From Candidatus Dadabacteria bacterium (lineage in GTDB: Bacteria > Desulfobacterota_D > UBA1144 > Nemesobacterales > Nemesobacteraceae), in assembly GCA_951812735.1 (NCBI GenBank), contig OX638332.1, forward strand, positions 206,508 to 270,507: a stretch of 64,000 nt of DNA, read 5' to 3'. The position numbers and the translations under genes are program-made. Positions 52,637 through 61,547 of this stretch are shown here, piece after piece. Under the pieces are notes generated by a model, which saw only the letters and a program-made list of their open reading frames with translations, was not told the DNA's origin and made no database searches. How positions within the stretch are numbered: the first letter of the stretch is position 1; each line of letters begins with the position of its first letter.

Positions 52637-53539
52637 CTACATAGTCGAGAGTTTCAAAAACTCTTCGTATCTTTTCTCTATTTCCTCTTTCTGAAGCGCC
52701 CCAAGACGCCTTACGCTGAAGTCCTCAACCGTGAAAGAAGCCAGGACACTTCCGTAGGCCACCCCTTTTTTAAAGCCGGCGAAGTCAAGATCCTTATCCC
52801 GAGACGCCACATAACCCATAAACCCTCCGGCAAAAGTGTCTCCGGCCCCCGTGGGGTCAAGCACTTGTTCAAGCATGTAACTGGGGGCGAAAAACACATC
52901 TTCCCAAGAAAAAAGCAAAGCTCCGTACTCTCCTCTTTTCACGATCAGAAATTCAGGCCCCATGTCCATTATCTTCTTCGCCGCTCTAAGTATCAACGGT
53001 TCTTCGGATAGTTGTCTTGCTTCAGAGTCGTTTATTATGAGAATGTTAACTTTGTCGAGAAGTTTTTTAAGCTCTTCAAGCTTGCTCTCTATCCAGAAAT
53101 TCATGGTGTCGCAGGCCACAATGCGGGGCGAATTCACCTGTTCAAGAACTTTCATCTGTATTTCGGGGTCCGTGTTGGCCAGAAAAAGGTAATCGGCATC
53201 TCTGGATTTCTCGGGAACCACGGGGTCAAACGACCCAAGAACGCCAAGGGTTACGGAGACGGTTTCCGGATCCTTCATGTCATAGGCATATCTGCCTTCC
53301 CACCTGAAAGTTTCTCCGTCACCGACTGCTATTCCCTCCGTATCGACGCCCCTTGAGTGAAGCAGCTTGGAATAGGCAGCAGGAAAATCGTCTCCTACGG
53401 CCGAGACCATATGAACATCCGTGAAATTTCGGGCCGCAAGAGAGAAATAACAGGCGGACCCCCCAAGAACATCCTCTTCTCTTCCAAAAGGCGTTTCTAT
53501 GGTGTCAATCCCTACTGAACCTACGACAACAATACTCAT
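52637..53539 (-). CDS. PfkB-family carbohydrate/nucleoside kinase
   Basis: 300 residues of the ribokinase fold. The N-terminal GSVGIDTIETPFG and GGSACYFSLAARNF and the C-terminal DPTGAGDTFAGGFMGY (catalytic Asp in GAGD, near residue 240) are family signatures. The substrate is a sugar or nucleoside, not resolved. It follows mtnP by eight bases as the last gene of a five-gene operon, so it may act on 5-methylthioribose 1-phosphate, ribose 1-phosphate or adenosine produced in methylthioadenosine salvage; this is inference. Confidence 0.9.
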   Translation of the reverse strand: MSIVVVGSVGIDTIETPFGREEDVLGGSACYFSLAARNFTDVHMVSAVGDDFPAAYSKLLHSRGVDTEGIAVGDGETFRWEGRYAYDMKDPETVSVTLGVLGSFDPVVPEKSRDADYLFLANTDPEIQMKVLEQVNSPRIVACDTMNFWIESKLEELKKLLDKVNILIINDSEARQLSEEPLILRAAKKIMDMGPEFLIVKRGEYGALLFSWEDVFFAPSYMLEQVLDPTGAGDTFAGGFMGYVASRDKDLDFAGFKKGVAYGSVLASFTVEDFSVRRLGALQKEEIEKRYEEFLKLSTM

Positions 53540-53547
53540 TTGAACCT

Positions 53548-54402
53548 CTACATATATTTTTTTACAATAAGCTCAAGTCTGTTTTTAGTCTCTTGAGTTA
53601 CGCGCTCCGGGGATGTTATCAGTGAACAGCCCAGGGCATTGGCACAGGGACATTCCCTTTCTTCCGGAATAATGTCAACAACGGCGGCCAATGTCTTTTT
53701 CGCCGCATCGACGTTTTTGTTCATGATTTCGATTATGTCTGAGACCGTGACATCGTCGTGATTTTCTTTCCAGCAGTCATAATCCGTGCAAAGAGCTATC
53801 ACGGAATAGCAGATCTCGGCTTCCCTTGCGAGTTTTGCTTCAGGCATCGCAGTCATTCCTATCAGGCTTGCTCCCCATCCCCTGTAGAGATGGCTCTCCG
53901 CCCTGGTGGAGAACTGGGGGCCTTCGATACAGACATAGGTTCCTCCCGAGTGAACTGTCCCGCTAAAACCAAGCAATCCCTCTTTAAGACAGTCCGAAAG
54001 CACCGAACACATGGGCTCGGCCATAGAGACATGCGCTACCATATCATCTTCGAAGAAGGTAGAAGGCCGCCTTTTTGTGTTATCAATAAGCTGGTCGGGT
54101 ATTACGATGTGTCCGGGTTCTATTTCCTCTTTTAAACTTCCCACCGCGCTTACGGATATAATCCACCCGACCCCCATGGCTTTCATCGCGTATATGTTCG
54201 CCCGGAAATTTATCTCCGACGGGGATATCGTGTGTCCCGTTCCGTGTCTTGGAAGAAAAACCATGCGCACACCGCCAAGAGTTCCAGTGATGAGACTTGA
54301 GGATGGACTGCCCCACGGAGTTTCCACAGAAACACTTTTAACATCCGAAAGCCCCTCCATTTCATAAAGGCCGCTTCCGCCCATTACTCCTATGGTTTTC
54401 AA
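53548..54402 (-). CDS. mtnP: S-methyl-5'-thioadenosine phosphorylase
   Basis: Splits 5'-methylthioadenosine, a by-product of polyamine and SAM metabolism, to adenine and methylthioribose 1-phosphate. 284 residues with GVMGGSGLYEMEGL, RHGTGHTISPSEINFRANI near 56, EGPQFSTRAESH near 160 and MTAMPEAKLAREAEICY near 192, typical of MTA phosphorylases. Its ATG overlaps the rsmG stop as ATGA. The downstream pfkB gene may handle a product. Confidence 0.94.
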   Translation of the reverse strand: MKTIGVMGGSGLYEMEGLSDVKSVSVETPWGSPSSSLITGTLGGVRMVFLPRHGTGHTISPSEINFRANIYAMKAMGVGWIISVSAVGSLKEEIEPGHIVIPDQLIDNTKRRPSTFFEDDMVAHVSMAEPMCSVLSDCLKEGLLGFSGTVHSGGTYVCIEGPQFSTRAESHLYRGWGASLIGMTAMPEAKLAREAEICYSVIALCTDYDCWKENHDDVTVSDIIEIMNKNVDAAKKTLAAVVDIIPEERECPCANALGCSLITSPERVTQETKNRLELIVKKYM

Positions 54403-55061
54403 ACTTTAGTCTCCATCGGCTGGTACGCCGGTTTTGTTACAATAATCACCCTGTTTTCACCTGAAAAAGGCAGTTTGAGTTCTTTTGTGAAAAGAAGTTC
54501 CATATCTTCGGGATACCGATTCGCGTAATCTTCCCACTCGTCTTTTCCCCGAGGCCCCTTCATTATAACCATCTCCCCTTCGATATCCAGATACGGAGCA
54601 CCCAGAGCAATGACAGCATCTATACTTCCAACTGCACGGGAAGTCACCCGGTCAAAAGACCTGTTCATCCCCTCGGTCAGGTCTTCAGCCCTGGCGTGGT
54701 GAATATCGACACTTGAGAGCCCCAGAGACCTTTTCGCGTGTTTTAGAAAAGCGACTTTTTTCCCCACTGACTCAACAAGCGTAACGCGAAGGGAGGAGTC
54801 GTAAATAGAGAGTGGAATTCCGGGAAAACCAGCTCCCGTTCCTACATCAAGCACTCTTGAACCCGGAGGCACAAACTCGGCTACGGTAAGGGAATCAATC
54901 AGGTGCTTGATTATAATTTCCCGGTCGGTCAGAACCGAAGTCAGGTTCACGCGCTTGCCCCACTTGCGCAACAGGTCAACATAGGAAAGGAAGAGATCGG
55001 TCCTGAGGTCCTTGATGCCTATCTGTTCTGCACCTTCTCTTAGAAGTTGTTCATTCGTCAT
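54399..55061 (-). CDS. rsmG: 16S rRNA (guanine-N7)-methyltransferase G
   Basis: Methylates G527 of 16S rRNA. 220 residues from ATG at 55061, with the SAM loop DVGTGAGFPGIPLSIYD near 66 and LKHAKRSLGL near 105, typical of RsmG/GidB. The frame also opens four codons earlier at a TTG. It is not beside gidA here, but in an operon with trmI. ATGA with mtnP, and it begins inside the end of trmI (11-base overlap). Confidence 0.93.
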   Translation of the reverse strand: MTNEQLLREGAEQIGIKDLRTDLFLSYVDLLRKWGKRVNLTSVLTDREIIIKHLIDSLTVAEFVPPGSRVLDVGTGAGFPGIPLSIYDSSLRVTLVESVGKKVAFLKHAKRSLGLSSVDIHHARAEDLTEGMNRSFDRVTSRAVGSIDAVIALGAPYLDIEGEMVIMKGPRGKDEWEDYANRYPEDMELLFTKELKLPFSGENRVIIVTKPAYQPMETKV

Positions 55062-55851
55062 CTTCACTTGCAAGTGTGTCTACGCCGCTCATTCCCTTGA
55101 AGGCAAAAGTAAGAAATCCCGTGTGTGCCACGGTTCTGTTATCCGGGCGGGTTTTCCCCCTTTTTACCTGGTAGTTTCTCATTATGAGCTCCACGGTTTC
55201 AATTCTCACAAACCCGGTTTCCTCAAGCACTTCCGCGGCCCTTTCCACCTGGTTATAGGTCGGGGAAATACTTGCGATTCTCCCACCTGGGGCAAGAGCT
55301 TCGTAGGACGCCGGAATTCCGTACCATGGAGAAGGAAGGTCAAGTATCGCAACGTCGACGTCCCTTTCCTTAAAACCTTCTCTGGCATCGCCACAGTTAA
55401 ATTCCACGTACTCTGAAAGTCCTGCCCGCCGCACGTTGTCTCGGGCGTTATTCATGAACTCTTCCCTTTTCTCGTACGTATAGACTCTCCCCGAAGGAGC
55501 CACTGAATTCGCAAGCGCGATTGTGAGGGCTCCTGAGCCGGTAGCGGCTTCAACAACTCTGGTTCCCGCCCTCACATCCGTTTTAAACAGGATCAGCGCC
55601 GCATCCTTGGGATAAACGATCTGTGTTGCCCTTCTTACCTTCATCACCCTCTGTTCAACAGTCGGGTTAAGAAGCACAAAATCGTTTCCGAGACTCGAAA
55701 CTATTGTTTCTCCCCATCCTTTTCCAATCGCTGAGGAAAGATCCAGTATTCCCATATGAGAGCTGAAAGACTTCCCCTCTTCCACAACTACCATAAAACT
55801 TTTATCGTCGGGAGAAACCAGCACGATCGTGTCACCAGATTCTATTTTCAT
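55051..55851 (-). CDS. trmI: tRNA (adenine-N1)-methyltransferase TrmI-like
   Basis: 266 residues. An N-terminal beta domain precedes a Rossmann methyltransferase with the motif EAATGSGALTIALAN near 100 and VAILDLPSPWYGIPASYEAL near 170, as in the TrmI family that makes m1A58 in tRNA. Its ATG overlaps the stop of the upstream MFS gene by four bases. In bacteria TrmI occurs mainly in Actinobacteria, Thermus and scattered lineages. Confidence 0.9.
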   Translation of the reverse strand: MKIESGDTIVLVSPDDKSFMVVVEEGKSFSSHMGILDLSSAIGKGWGETIVSSLGNDFVLLNPTVEQRVMKVRRATQIVYPKDAALILFKTDVRAGTRVVEAATGSGALTIALANSVAPSGRVYTYEKREEFMNNARDNVRRAGLSEYVEFNCGDAREGFKERDVDVAILDLPSPWYGIPASYEALAPGGRIASISPTYNQVERAAEVLEETGFVRIETVELIMRNYQVKRGKTRPDNRTVAHTGFLTFAFKGMSGVDTLASEDDE

Positions 55852-57014
55852 GAAAGTCGCTTCGCCCTCCCCGCGCTTATGAAATATTTATAGGTAAAGA
55901 TAATACACCCCGCGAGGATGAAGATTCCCGTTGCCGAATACATGTTGGAAAAACCGTAATCGCGCGCTATGAGCCCGAGACCAAAGGCAAAAAAGTTTAT
56001 CCCGATGCTAAACGACATGTTAAACGCGCCCATAGCCGCTCCCCTCTCATCATCAAGCGCCCTGTCGATAATCATTGCGCTTACGGTGGGATAGAGAATT
56101 CCGTAACCCAGGCTGAAAACAAAAGAGACCAAGATGGCGCTCAAAGTGGAACTTATGGAAGAAATCATAAGCAGGGATACAATCATGATAATCATTGAAG
56201 GCAAAGCTATTTTCTTTCTCTCGACAATATCCGGAAGCTTTCCGCCCAGAACCCTGATTAATATCACGGTTATGGAATATGTAAGAAAAAAACTCCTCGC
56301 GTGAATTTTATTTTCCTCAAGAAAAACGGAGAAAAAATTGAGCATGCTTCCAAGTCCCACGGCAATTATAAGATTGGTCAGCAGAAGTACACGGAATCTT
56401 CCGGAGAAAACAACATCAAAGAATCCGCTGAAAATGGGTTTTCTGGATACCTTAAAGCTTCCCTCCCGCGAGAGGAAACAAAGAAGAAAGGCAAGCAGGC
56501 TGAACAAGGAAGTATAGAGAAAGAAGATTGAGTAACTGAATCTTTCGATTACAAATTCTCCAATAGGAGGTCCGACCGAGTAGGAAGCTATCGTGAAGGC
56601 GCCGAAAATACCAAGACCGTAAGCCCTTACCTCGCTTGGAACATAATCGGAGACTGCCGTAGCGGCAGAGGTGAAGAAAAAAGCGAAGGCAACTCCCTGC
56701 ATGAGTCTCAGGATAAATATTTTCACGTCAACATCCGATATGAAAATGTAGAGAAGGGAGATCAAAAACATCAAAAAGGAACCTGCGAGCATGAATTTCC
56801 TTCGCCCGTAATGATCTATCAGGAAGGCTACAAAGGGAATGGCTCCTATTGAAGTTATGCCGAAAGTTCCCATAACGTAACCTATACGGGCCTCGTCACC
56901 TCCAAGATCCCTTACGAAAAGCGGAAGCAGGAAAAAAGAGGAAAAATTGCAAAAGAAGAAAAAGTTTCCAAGAGTAACCAGGGAGAAGTCTCTGTATTTC
57001 CGTAGGAAAAGCAT
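55848..57014 (-). CDS. MFS transporter, twin 1
   Basis: 388 residues with 12 predicted helices. It is closely related along its whole length to the gene at 57506-58678: both start with an (R/E)(K/Y)(R/K)DFSL(V/I)TLGNFFF segment and share SFFLLPLFV(R/K)DLGGD and the FFTSAATAVS motif. The substrate is unknown; the A-loop reads DHYGRRKFM, close to the GxxxDRxGRR motif. It heads a run to trmI-rsmG-mtnP-pfkB with overlaps at each step. No signal peptide. Confidence 0.9.
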   Translation of the reverse strand: MLFLRKYRDFSLVTLGNFFFFCNFSSFFLLPLFVRDLGGDEARIGYVMGTFGITSIGAIPFVAFLIDHYGRRKFMLAGSFLMFLISLLYIFISDVDVKIFILRLMQGVAFAFFFTSAATAVSDYVPSEVRAYGLGIFGAFTIASYSVGPPIGEFVIERFSYSIFFLYTSLFSLLAFLLCFLSREGSFKVSRKPIFSGFFDVVFSGRFRVLLLTNLIIAVGLGSMLNFFSVFLEENKIHARSFFLTYSITVILIRVLGGKLPDIVERKKIALPSMIIMIVSLLMISSISSTLSAILVSFVFSLGYGILYPTVSAMIIDRALDDERGAAMGAFNMSFSIGINFFAFGLGLIARDYGFSNMYSATGIFILAGCIIFTYKYFISAGRAKRLS

Positions 57015-57096
57015 CGTAGAGTTGACCTGAAAAAAAAGAAAGTAAGAAACGGAGTTTACATGATTTTATGGTTTCTATCAGGACGGCTATGGTTTT

Positions 57097-57124
57097 TTGA
57101 CATGGAAGAGACCCGTGATATAAT
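57097..57124 (+). promoter_or_regulatory. Consensus sigma-70 promoter of the tRNA-Lys/tRNA-Glu unit
   Basis: Perfect TTGACA (57097-57102) and perfect TATAAT (57119-57124) with a 16-base spacer. The tRNA-Lys starts 12 bases further, as expected for a strong stable-RNA promoter. Confidence 0.88.
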
Positions 57125-57136
57125 ACGGCATCTTCT

Positions 57137-57209
57137 GAGCCGTTAGCTCAGCTGGTAGAGCAACTGCCTTTTAAGCAGTGGGTCACAGGTTCGAATCCTG
57201 TACGGCTCA
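57137..57209 (+). tRNA. tRNA-Lys (TTT)
   Basis: 73 bases, acceptor GAGCCGT/ACGGCTC, D-loop AGCTGGTAGAG, anticodon loop CTTTTAA with TTT, T-loop GGTTCGAATCC. CCA is not encoded (followed by TTTTT), unlike the two other tRNAs in the window. Confidence 0.97.
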
Positions 57210-57219
57210 TTTTTCCGTC

Positions 57220-57297
57220 GTCCCCGTCGTCTAGTCAGGCCTAGGACATCGGCCTTTCACGCCGGTAACAGGGGTTCAAATCCCCTCGGGGACGCCA
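57220..57297 (+). tRNA. tRNA-Glu (TTC)
   Basis: 78 bases with encoded CCA. Acceptor GTCCCCG/CGGGGAC, anticodon loop CTTTCAC with TTC, T-loop GGTTCAAATCC. It follows tRNA-Lys by ten bases and shares its promoter. Confidence 0.97.
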
Positions 57298-57400
57298 GAG
57301 AAAATTTCCAACGATACCTTTAAAAACCGTAGTAAGAACAGACGATTACGACTTTTGATTAAAGCGGTCTCTATACAGCAGGACCCATTGCACGTTATTT

Positions 57401-57416
57401 TCGGGATTTTTCCCGA
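57401..57416. terminator. Hairpin between tRNA-Glu and MFS twin 2
   Basis: TCGGGA (57401-57406) and TCCCGA (57411-57416) with a four-base loop. Flanked by T upstream on the plus strand and by AAATAA downstream on the minus strand. Could end the tRNA unit or the MFS gene; neither has a clean T tract. Confidence 0.35.
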
Positions 57417-57505
57417 GAGTGTTGGGGTGCAACACCGGGTTTTCTCGCTGCTGCCAAGTAAATTCCCTTGTCGGGAACAGAAAGAAAGAGATCTCTTTCC
57501 TTGGT

Positions 57506-58678
57506 TTATTCTACTGCTACTTCCTCACCCATTATTGCAGTTATGTAGTACTTATAGGTAAAGATAACGCACCCGGCAACCAGGAACATCGCGGTTGTCA
57601 AATACATGCTGAAGAAACCGTAATCGCGCACTATTAGTCCAAGAATAATGGCAGAAGAGTTTATCCCTGTTCCGTAAGCCATATTGAATATACCCACGGC
57701 GGTTCCCCTCTCGCCGGGATGTGCTCTGTCAATAACCATTGTATTTACCGTGGGGTAAGCAAACCCATAACCTATGCTGAACACCAAAGAAAACAGAATC
57801 AGATGAGTATAGGAGTCCACAAAAAAAGCTATGGGCATTGAGACAACCATCATAAAGAGTGCTGGCAGAGCTATCTTCCTTCTCTCTATAGCATCCGAGA
57901 ACCTTCCTCCAAAGACCCTGATTAATATGGCTACCACTGCATATATAACAAAGAAAATTCCCATTTGGAGACCCTGTTCTTTGAGATGAACGTGGAAGAA
58001 ATGAACCAGAGAGCCAAGCCCCACGGCAATCATCAGGTTTGTAAGGAAGAGTACGCTGAACCTATCAGAGAAAAGAACCTTGCGGAATCCCTGAAAGATG
58101 TGGCCACTGAGAACGCCACGGCTTGTTTCTGTCGTGAAAAAACAAAGTATAAACGCAACCAGCTGGAAGCTCGAGGCGTAGAGAAAAAACGTATGGTAAC
58201 CGAATTTCTCAATGAGAATTTCTCCAAAAAAAGGCCCGATTGAAAAGCAAGCTATAGTGGTAATGCCGAAAGTAGTAAGGCACGAATGCCTTATACTCCT
58301 GGGAATGGTGTACGAAACCGCTGTAGCTGCAGAAGTAAAGAAAAGGCCAAATGCAATACCCTGCAAAAGCCTCAAAGCGTACATTGCTGCGTTAATATCC
58401 GATATAAACAGGTAAAGAATGGAGAACAAAAACATCAGGGCCGAACCCAAGAGCATAAAGAGTCTCTGCCCGTAACGGTCTATAAGAAAACCGGAAACCA
58501 GAGCGGTGCTGACTGAGGCTATACCGAAAACCCCCATCACGTAACCAATAGAGGCCGCGTCACCCCCTAGGTCTTTTACGAAGAGCGGTAGCAGGAAAAA
58601 CGAGGTGAAACCACATTGGAAGAAAAAATTTCCGAGAGTGATCAGAGAAAAATCTTTGTATTCTCTTATAAACTCCAT
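57506..58678 (-). CDS. MFS transporter, twin 2
   Basis: 390 residues with 12 helices, clearly homologous to the MFS gene at 55848-57014 (shared N terminus (F/E)(R/I)(K/E)YKDFSL, FFLLPLFVKDLGGD, FFTSAATAVS and SIGYGFAYPTVNTMVIDRA against SLGYGILYPTVSAMIIDRA). The A-loop is LIDRYGQRLFM. Substrate unknown. The duplicated pair flanks a tRNA-Lys/tRNA-Glu unit on the other strand. The 230 bp upstream hold no gene I can see. Confidence 0.9.
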   Translation of the reverse strand: MEFIREYKDFSLITLGNFFFQCGFTSFFLLPLFVKDLGGDAASIGYVMGVFGIASVSTALVSGFLIDRYGQRLFMLLGSALMFLFSILYLFISDINAAMYALRLLQGIAFGLFFTSAATAVSYTIPRSIRHSCLTTFGITTIACFSIGPFFGEILIEKFGYHTFFLYASSFQLVAFILCFFTTETSRGVLSGHIFQGFRKVLFSDRFSVLFLTNLMIAVGLGSLVHFFHVHLKEQGLQMGIFFVIYAVVAILIRVFGGRFSDAIERRKIALPALFMMVVSMPIAFFVDSYTHLILFSLVFSIGYGFAYPTVNTMVIDRAHPGERGTAVGIFNMAYGTGINSSAIILGLIVRDYGFFSMYLTTAMFLVAGCVIFTYKYYITAIMGEEVAVE

Positions 58679-58908
58679 CTCTGTGCCTGTTTTAATTAAA
58701 AAAAATCAAAAGGTAAATTTTACACGATTTTATGTTTTGTGTTGATAGTTCCGGTCAAACTTCTAGTAAGGCATTGAATTACATACATAGCTTTTCATAT
58801 AAAAATGCTCCACAAAGAAGTTTGTTATGAGTGGAGACCGTGGAGTGGAGTTACGGAAAAATCCATGGTCTGGATAATAACTTTTTCAGTTGAAAACGGC
58901 TGTCAATC

Positions 58909-60468
58909 CTACAGATACTTTTCGTATTCCTTTTCGAAAAGATCTGTCAGTGCTCGGGCCTTGCGGTCATACTCTTCGGAATCATCCCATGAAAGCCTGG
59001 GCTGAAGAAGAGTAGAATCAACTCCTGGGCACTCAACAGGCACGGACAAATCAAGTATAGGAATTTTGACAAACTCCTTGTTTTCAAGCGAACCGTTTAC
59101 TGCGGCAGTAACAAGAGCTCTTGTGGACGGGAGAGGCATTCTCTTGCCAACCCCAAAAGGTCCGCCGGAGATCCCGGTGTTTAGAAGCCAGACGTTTGCC
59201 TCGTGTTTCTCCATTCTTTCTTTCAGCATTCTGCCGTAGAACTTCGGGGGTCTTGGAAGAAAGGGAGACCCGAAACACGAACTGAAAGTCGCCTGGGGTT
59301 TGCTAACCCCTCTTTCCGTACCGGCAACTTTCGCCGTGTAACCCAGAAGGAAATAACGCATGGCCTGGTCGGAATCAAGTTTCGATATCGGGGGCAGAAC
59401 TCCGAAAGCATCATAGGTCAACATGAAAATACTTTTCGGAATGCCGCCCATGCCCTCCGGAACTATATTCTCAAGCATATCAATCTGATAAGCCCCGCGG
59501 GTGTTCTCAGTATACTTGTCGCTGTCAAAGTCTATCTTTCCTGTTTCCAGGTCAAGTTCAACGTTCTCCAGAACCGAACCGAAATTAAGCGCTGCATGGT
59601 ATATCTCGGGTTCTGTGGCCGGACTAAGCTTTATGGTTTTTGCATAACAACCACCCTCGAAATTGAAAACTCCTTTATCAAACCAGCCGTGCTCGTCATC
59701 TCCGATAAGTGCCCTTTCAGGGTCGGCAGAGAGCGTGGTCTTGCCAGTTCCCGAGAGTCCGAAGAAAAGCGCTACGTCCCCATCCTTTCCAATATTTGCC
59801 GAACAGTGCATGGGGAAAACGTTTTTTTCCGGAAGAAGAAAGTTCATTGCGGCAAAAACGGATTTTTTCATTTCTCCAGCATAGCGCGTCCCCCCGATAA
59901 GGGCGATTTTTCGGCTCAAGTTAAGAAATATGAATGTTTCGCTGTTAAGACCGTAGCTCTCGGGGTCCTCCGCCTTGAAACCCGGGGCAGAGATGACTGT
60001 AAAACCAACTTCCCTGTGAGGAAGTTCGGAAGCGTCCGGTCTTATGAAAAGATTGTTTACGAAAAGATTGTGCCAAGCAAACTCGTTTATTACCCTTACG
60101 TTTGTTCTGTGGTTGGGATTGGCACAAACCTGCAGGTCTCTTACAAAGATGTCTTTTCCTTTGAAATAATTCATCACTTCCTTATAAAAGTGATCAAATA
60201 TTTCCGGTGACACAGGCTGATTTACCGCTCCCCAGTCTATATCCTTTTCAGTAGAAGGTTCCTTTACCACGAACCTGTCCTTGGGAGATCTTCCAGTATG
60301 GGGAGAGGTAAAGCCTACGAAAGTTCCCCGCTCGCCAACGTGTCCTTCGTTTCTTGCAATTGCCTCTTCATAAAGCCTGGGAACAGAGAGATTGTAGTAA
60401 ACCCCGGAAGGATTTTCAAGCTGATGTTTTTCTGAAAGTTCCTTTTCAATCGAAAAATTTTCGGACAT
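58909..60468 (-). CDS. pckA: Phosphoenolpyruvate carboxykinase (ATP)
   Basis: Converts oxaloacetate and ATP to PEP, CO2 and ADP, the entry to gluconeogenesis. 519 residues from the ATG at 60468, which has GGAGG just before it; the frame also opens five codons earlier at a TTG. Signatures are the kinase-1a loop GLSGTGKTTLSADP near 244, GDDEHGWFDKGVFNFEGGCYAK near 264, and the substrate-binding Arg and Lys in RYAGEMKKSVF near 203. The nucleotide loop distinguishes the ATP from the GTP type. Confidence 0.96.
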   Translation of the reverse strand: MSENFSIEKELSEKHQLENPSGVYYNLSVPRLYEEAIARNEGHVGERGTFVGFTSPHTGRSPKDRFVVKEPSTEKDIDWGAVNQPVSPEIFDHFYKEVMNYFKGKDIFVRDLQVCANPNHRTNVRVINEFAWHNLFVNNLFIRPDASELPHREVGFTVISAPGFKAEDPESYGLNSETFIFLNLSRKIALIGGTRYAGEMKKSVFAAMNFLLPEKNVFPMHCSANIGKDGDVALFFGLSGTGKTTLSADPERALIGDDEHGWFDKGVFNFEGGCYAKTIKLSPATEPEIYHAALNFGSVLENVELDLETGKIDFDSDKYTENTRGAYQIDMLENIVPEGMGGIPKSIFMLTYDAFGVLPPISKLDSDQAMRYFLLGYTAKVAGTERGVSKPQATFSSCFGSPFLPRPPKFYGRMLKERMEKHEANVWLLNTGISGGPFGVGKRMPLPSTRALVTAAVNGSLENKEFVKIPILDLSVPVECPGVDSTLLQPRLSWDDSEEYDRKARALTDLFEKEYEKYL

Positions 60469-60637
60469 GTTTTTTGCCTCCAAATTCCCTATCGCTCATG
60501 GACTTACGAATAATGAAAGATGTCGGGGGAAATCAACTGTTTTATTAAAGGATTTGTAAGATATACAAAGTTTCCCTTTTTGCAAGAATAAAAGACAACT
60601 TTTGTAGAATCCGCAAGGTCCGCAAAAGGAACTGAGT

Positions 60638-61540
60638 TTAGGTCTTTGCCATAACCTCCGATACCCACTCGCCTATGGTCTCTATAGACTCTTCGGGGTT
60701 CTCTACGCAGTCGTGTTTGGCCCCAGCTATATAGCGCAGCGTAACATCTTCATTGCCCGCCTCGTTCATTATGTCTTTAAGCTCCTTGGGTTCCCATACA
60801 TCAACGATGTCATCTTCTGCTCCGTGGATAAACAGAACGGGGATTTTCACATCCCCTATGATCTCGCAGGTTTTCGCGTGGTAGGCATGGGGTCCTCTCA
60901 TGAACCACCAGGTCCTGTATGTGAACATCTCGCCATCAACCGGGTTAAAGGAATCGCCCCAGGCCCTGTAGACAATAAACACCTGATCGTTCTTTTTTTT
61001 CTCGGGATTCGCCCCCAGCACCTCTCTGGCTTTGAGGTAAATAGCCTCATAAGAAGGAATACTCCTGTTTTTCTCAAGTCTTCTCTGCTGAGAATAGGGA
61101 AGAGAATAGGAACAGCCCTCAAGTATAAGCCCCTTTATTCCAAAAGAACCGGTCTTAGATGCGTAGTAGACGGCCATGTTGGCCCCAAGGCTGTAGCCCA
61201 GCATGAAAATGTTACGAAAGCCTTCTTTTCGAAGAATGTTCACCGATTCCTTCATCTCATGAATTGTGTCGGGGAAAATCCCCTCCCCCATTATCTGACC
61301 CATAAACGCCATGCGGGTATTCACAGAAAGCGTGCTTATGTTTTTTTCCTTAAGAAGCGGGGGGAGCCTGACCGGAGTTCCTCTCGTTAGAAAATGTCCC
61401 AGTACTCCGTAGAGATTTATGATTATGGGAGATTCGTAGAGATCTTCTTCTGACTCAAACTCGGGGGTAACAAGAAGGGAATTCACTTCGAATCCATCTT
61501 CAGTCTTGTAAGTAAGAAGACTCTTTTGTTCGTTCACCAT
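60638..61540 (-). CDS. Alpha/beta hydrolase, tandem copy 1
   Basis: 300 residues from the ATG at 61540, the same length as its tandem neighbour; the frame opens nine codons earlier at a TTG inside the end of that gene. The nucleophile elbow is GYSLGAN near residue 116, the acid may be the Asp in HGAEDDIVDV near 232 and the base the His in AKHDCVEN near 279. No signal peptide. Substrate unknown. Strongly related to copy 2 (shared W.. TYRTWWFMRGPHA/TYKTWWFLAGPEA block). Confidence 0.85.
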   Translation of the reverse strand: MVNEQKSLLTYKTEDGFEVNSLLVTPEFESEEDLYESPIIINLYGVLGHFLTRGTPVRLPPLLKEKNISTLSVNTRMAFMGQIMGEGIFPDTIHEMKESVNILRKEGFRNIFMLGYSLGANMAVYYASKTGSFGIKGLILEGCSYSLPYSQQRRLEKNRSIPSYEAIYLKAREVLGANPEKKKNDQVFIVYRAWGDSFNPVDGEMFTYRTWWFMRGPHAYHAKTCEIIGDVKIPVLFIHGAEDDIVDVWEPKELKDIMNEAGNEDVTLRYIAGAKHDCVENPEESIETIGEWVSEVMAKT

Positions 61541-61547
61541 CGCAGAA

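Noticed and set aside
59203-60210. 335-codon plus-strand frame opposite pckA
   Set aside because: Antisense shadow of pckA, whose catalytic motifs are intact; the translation resembles no family.
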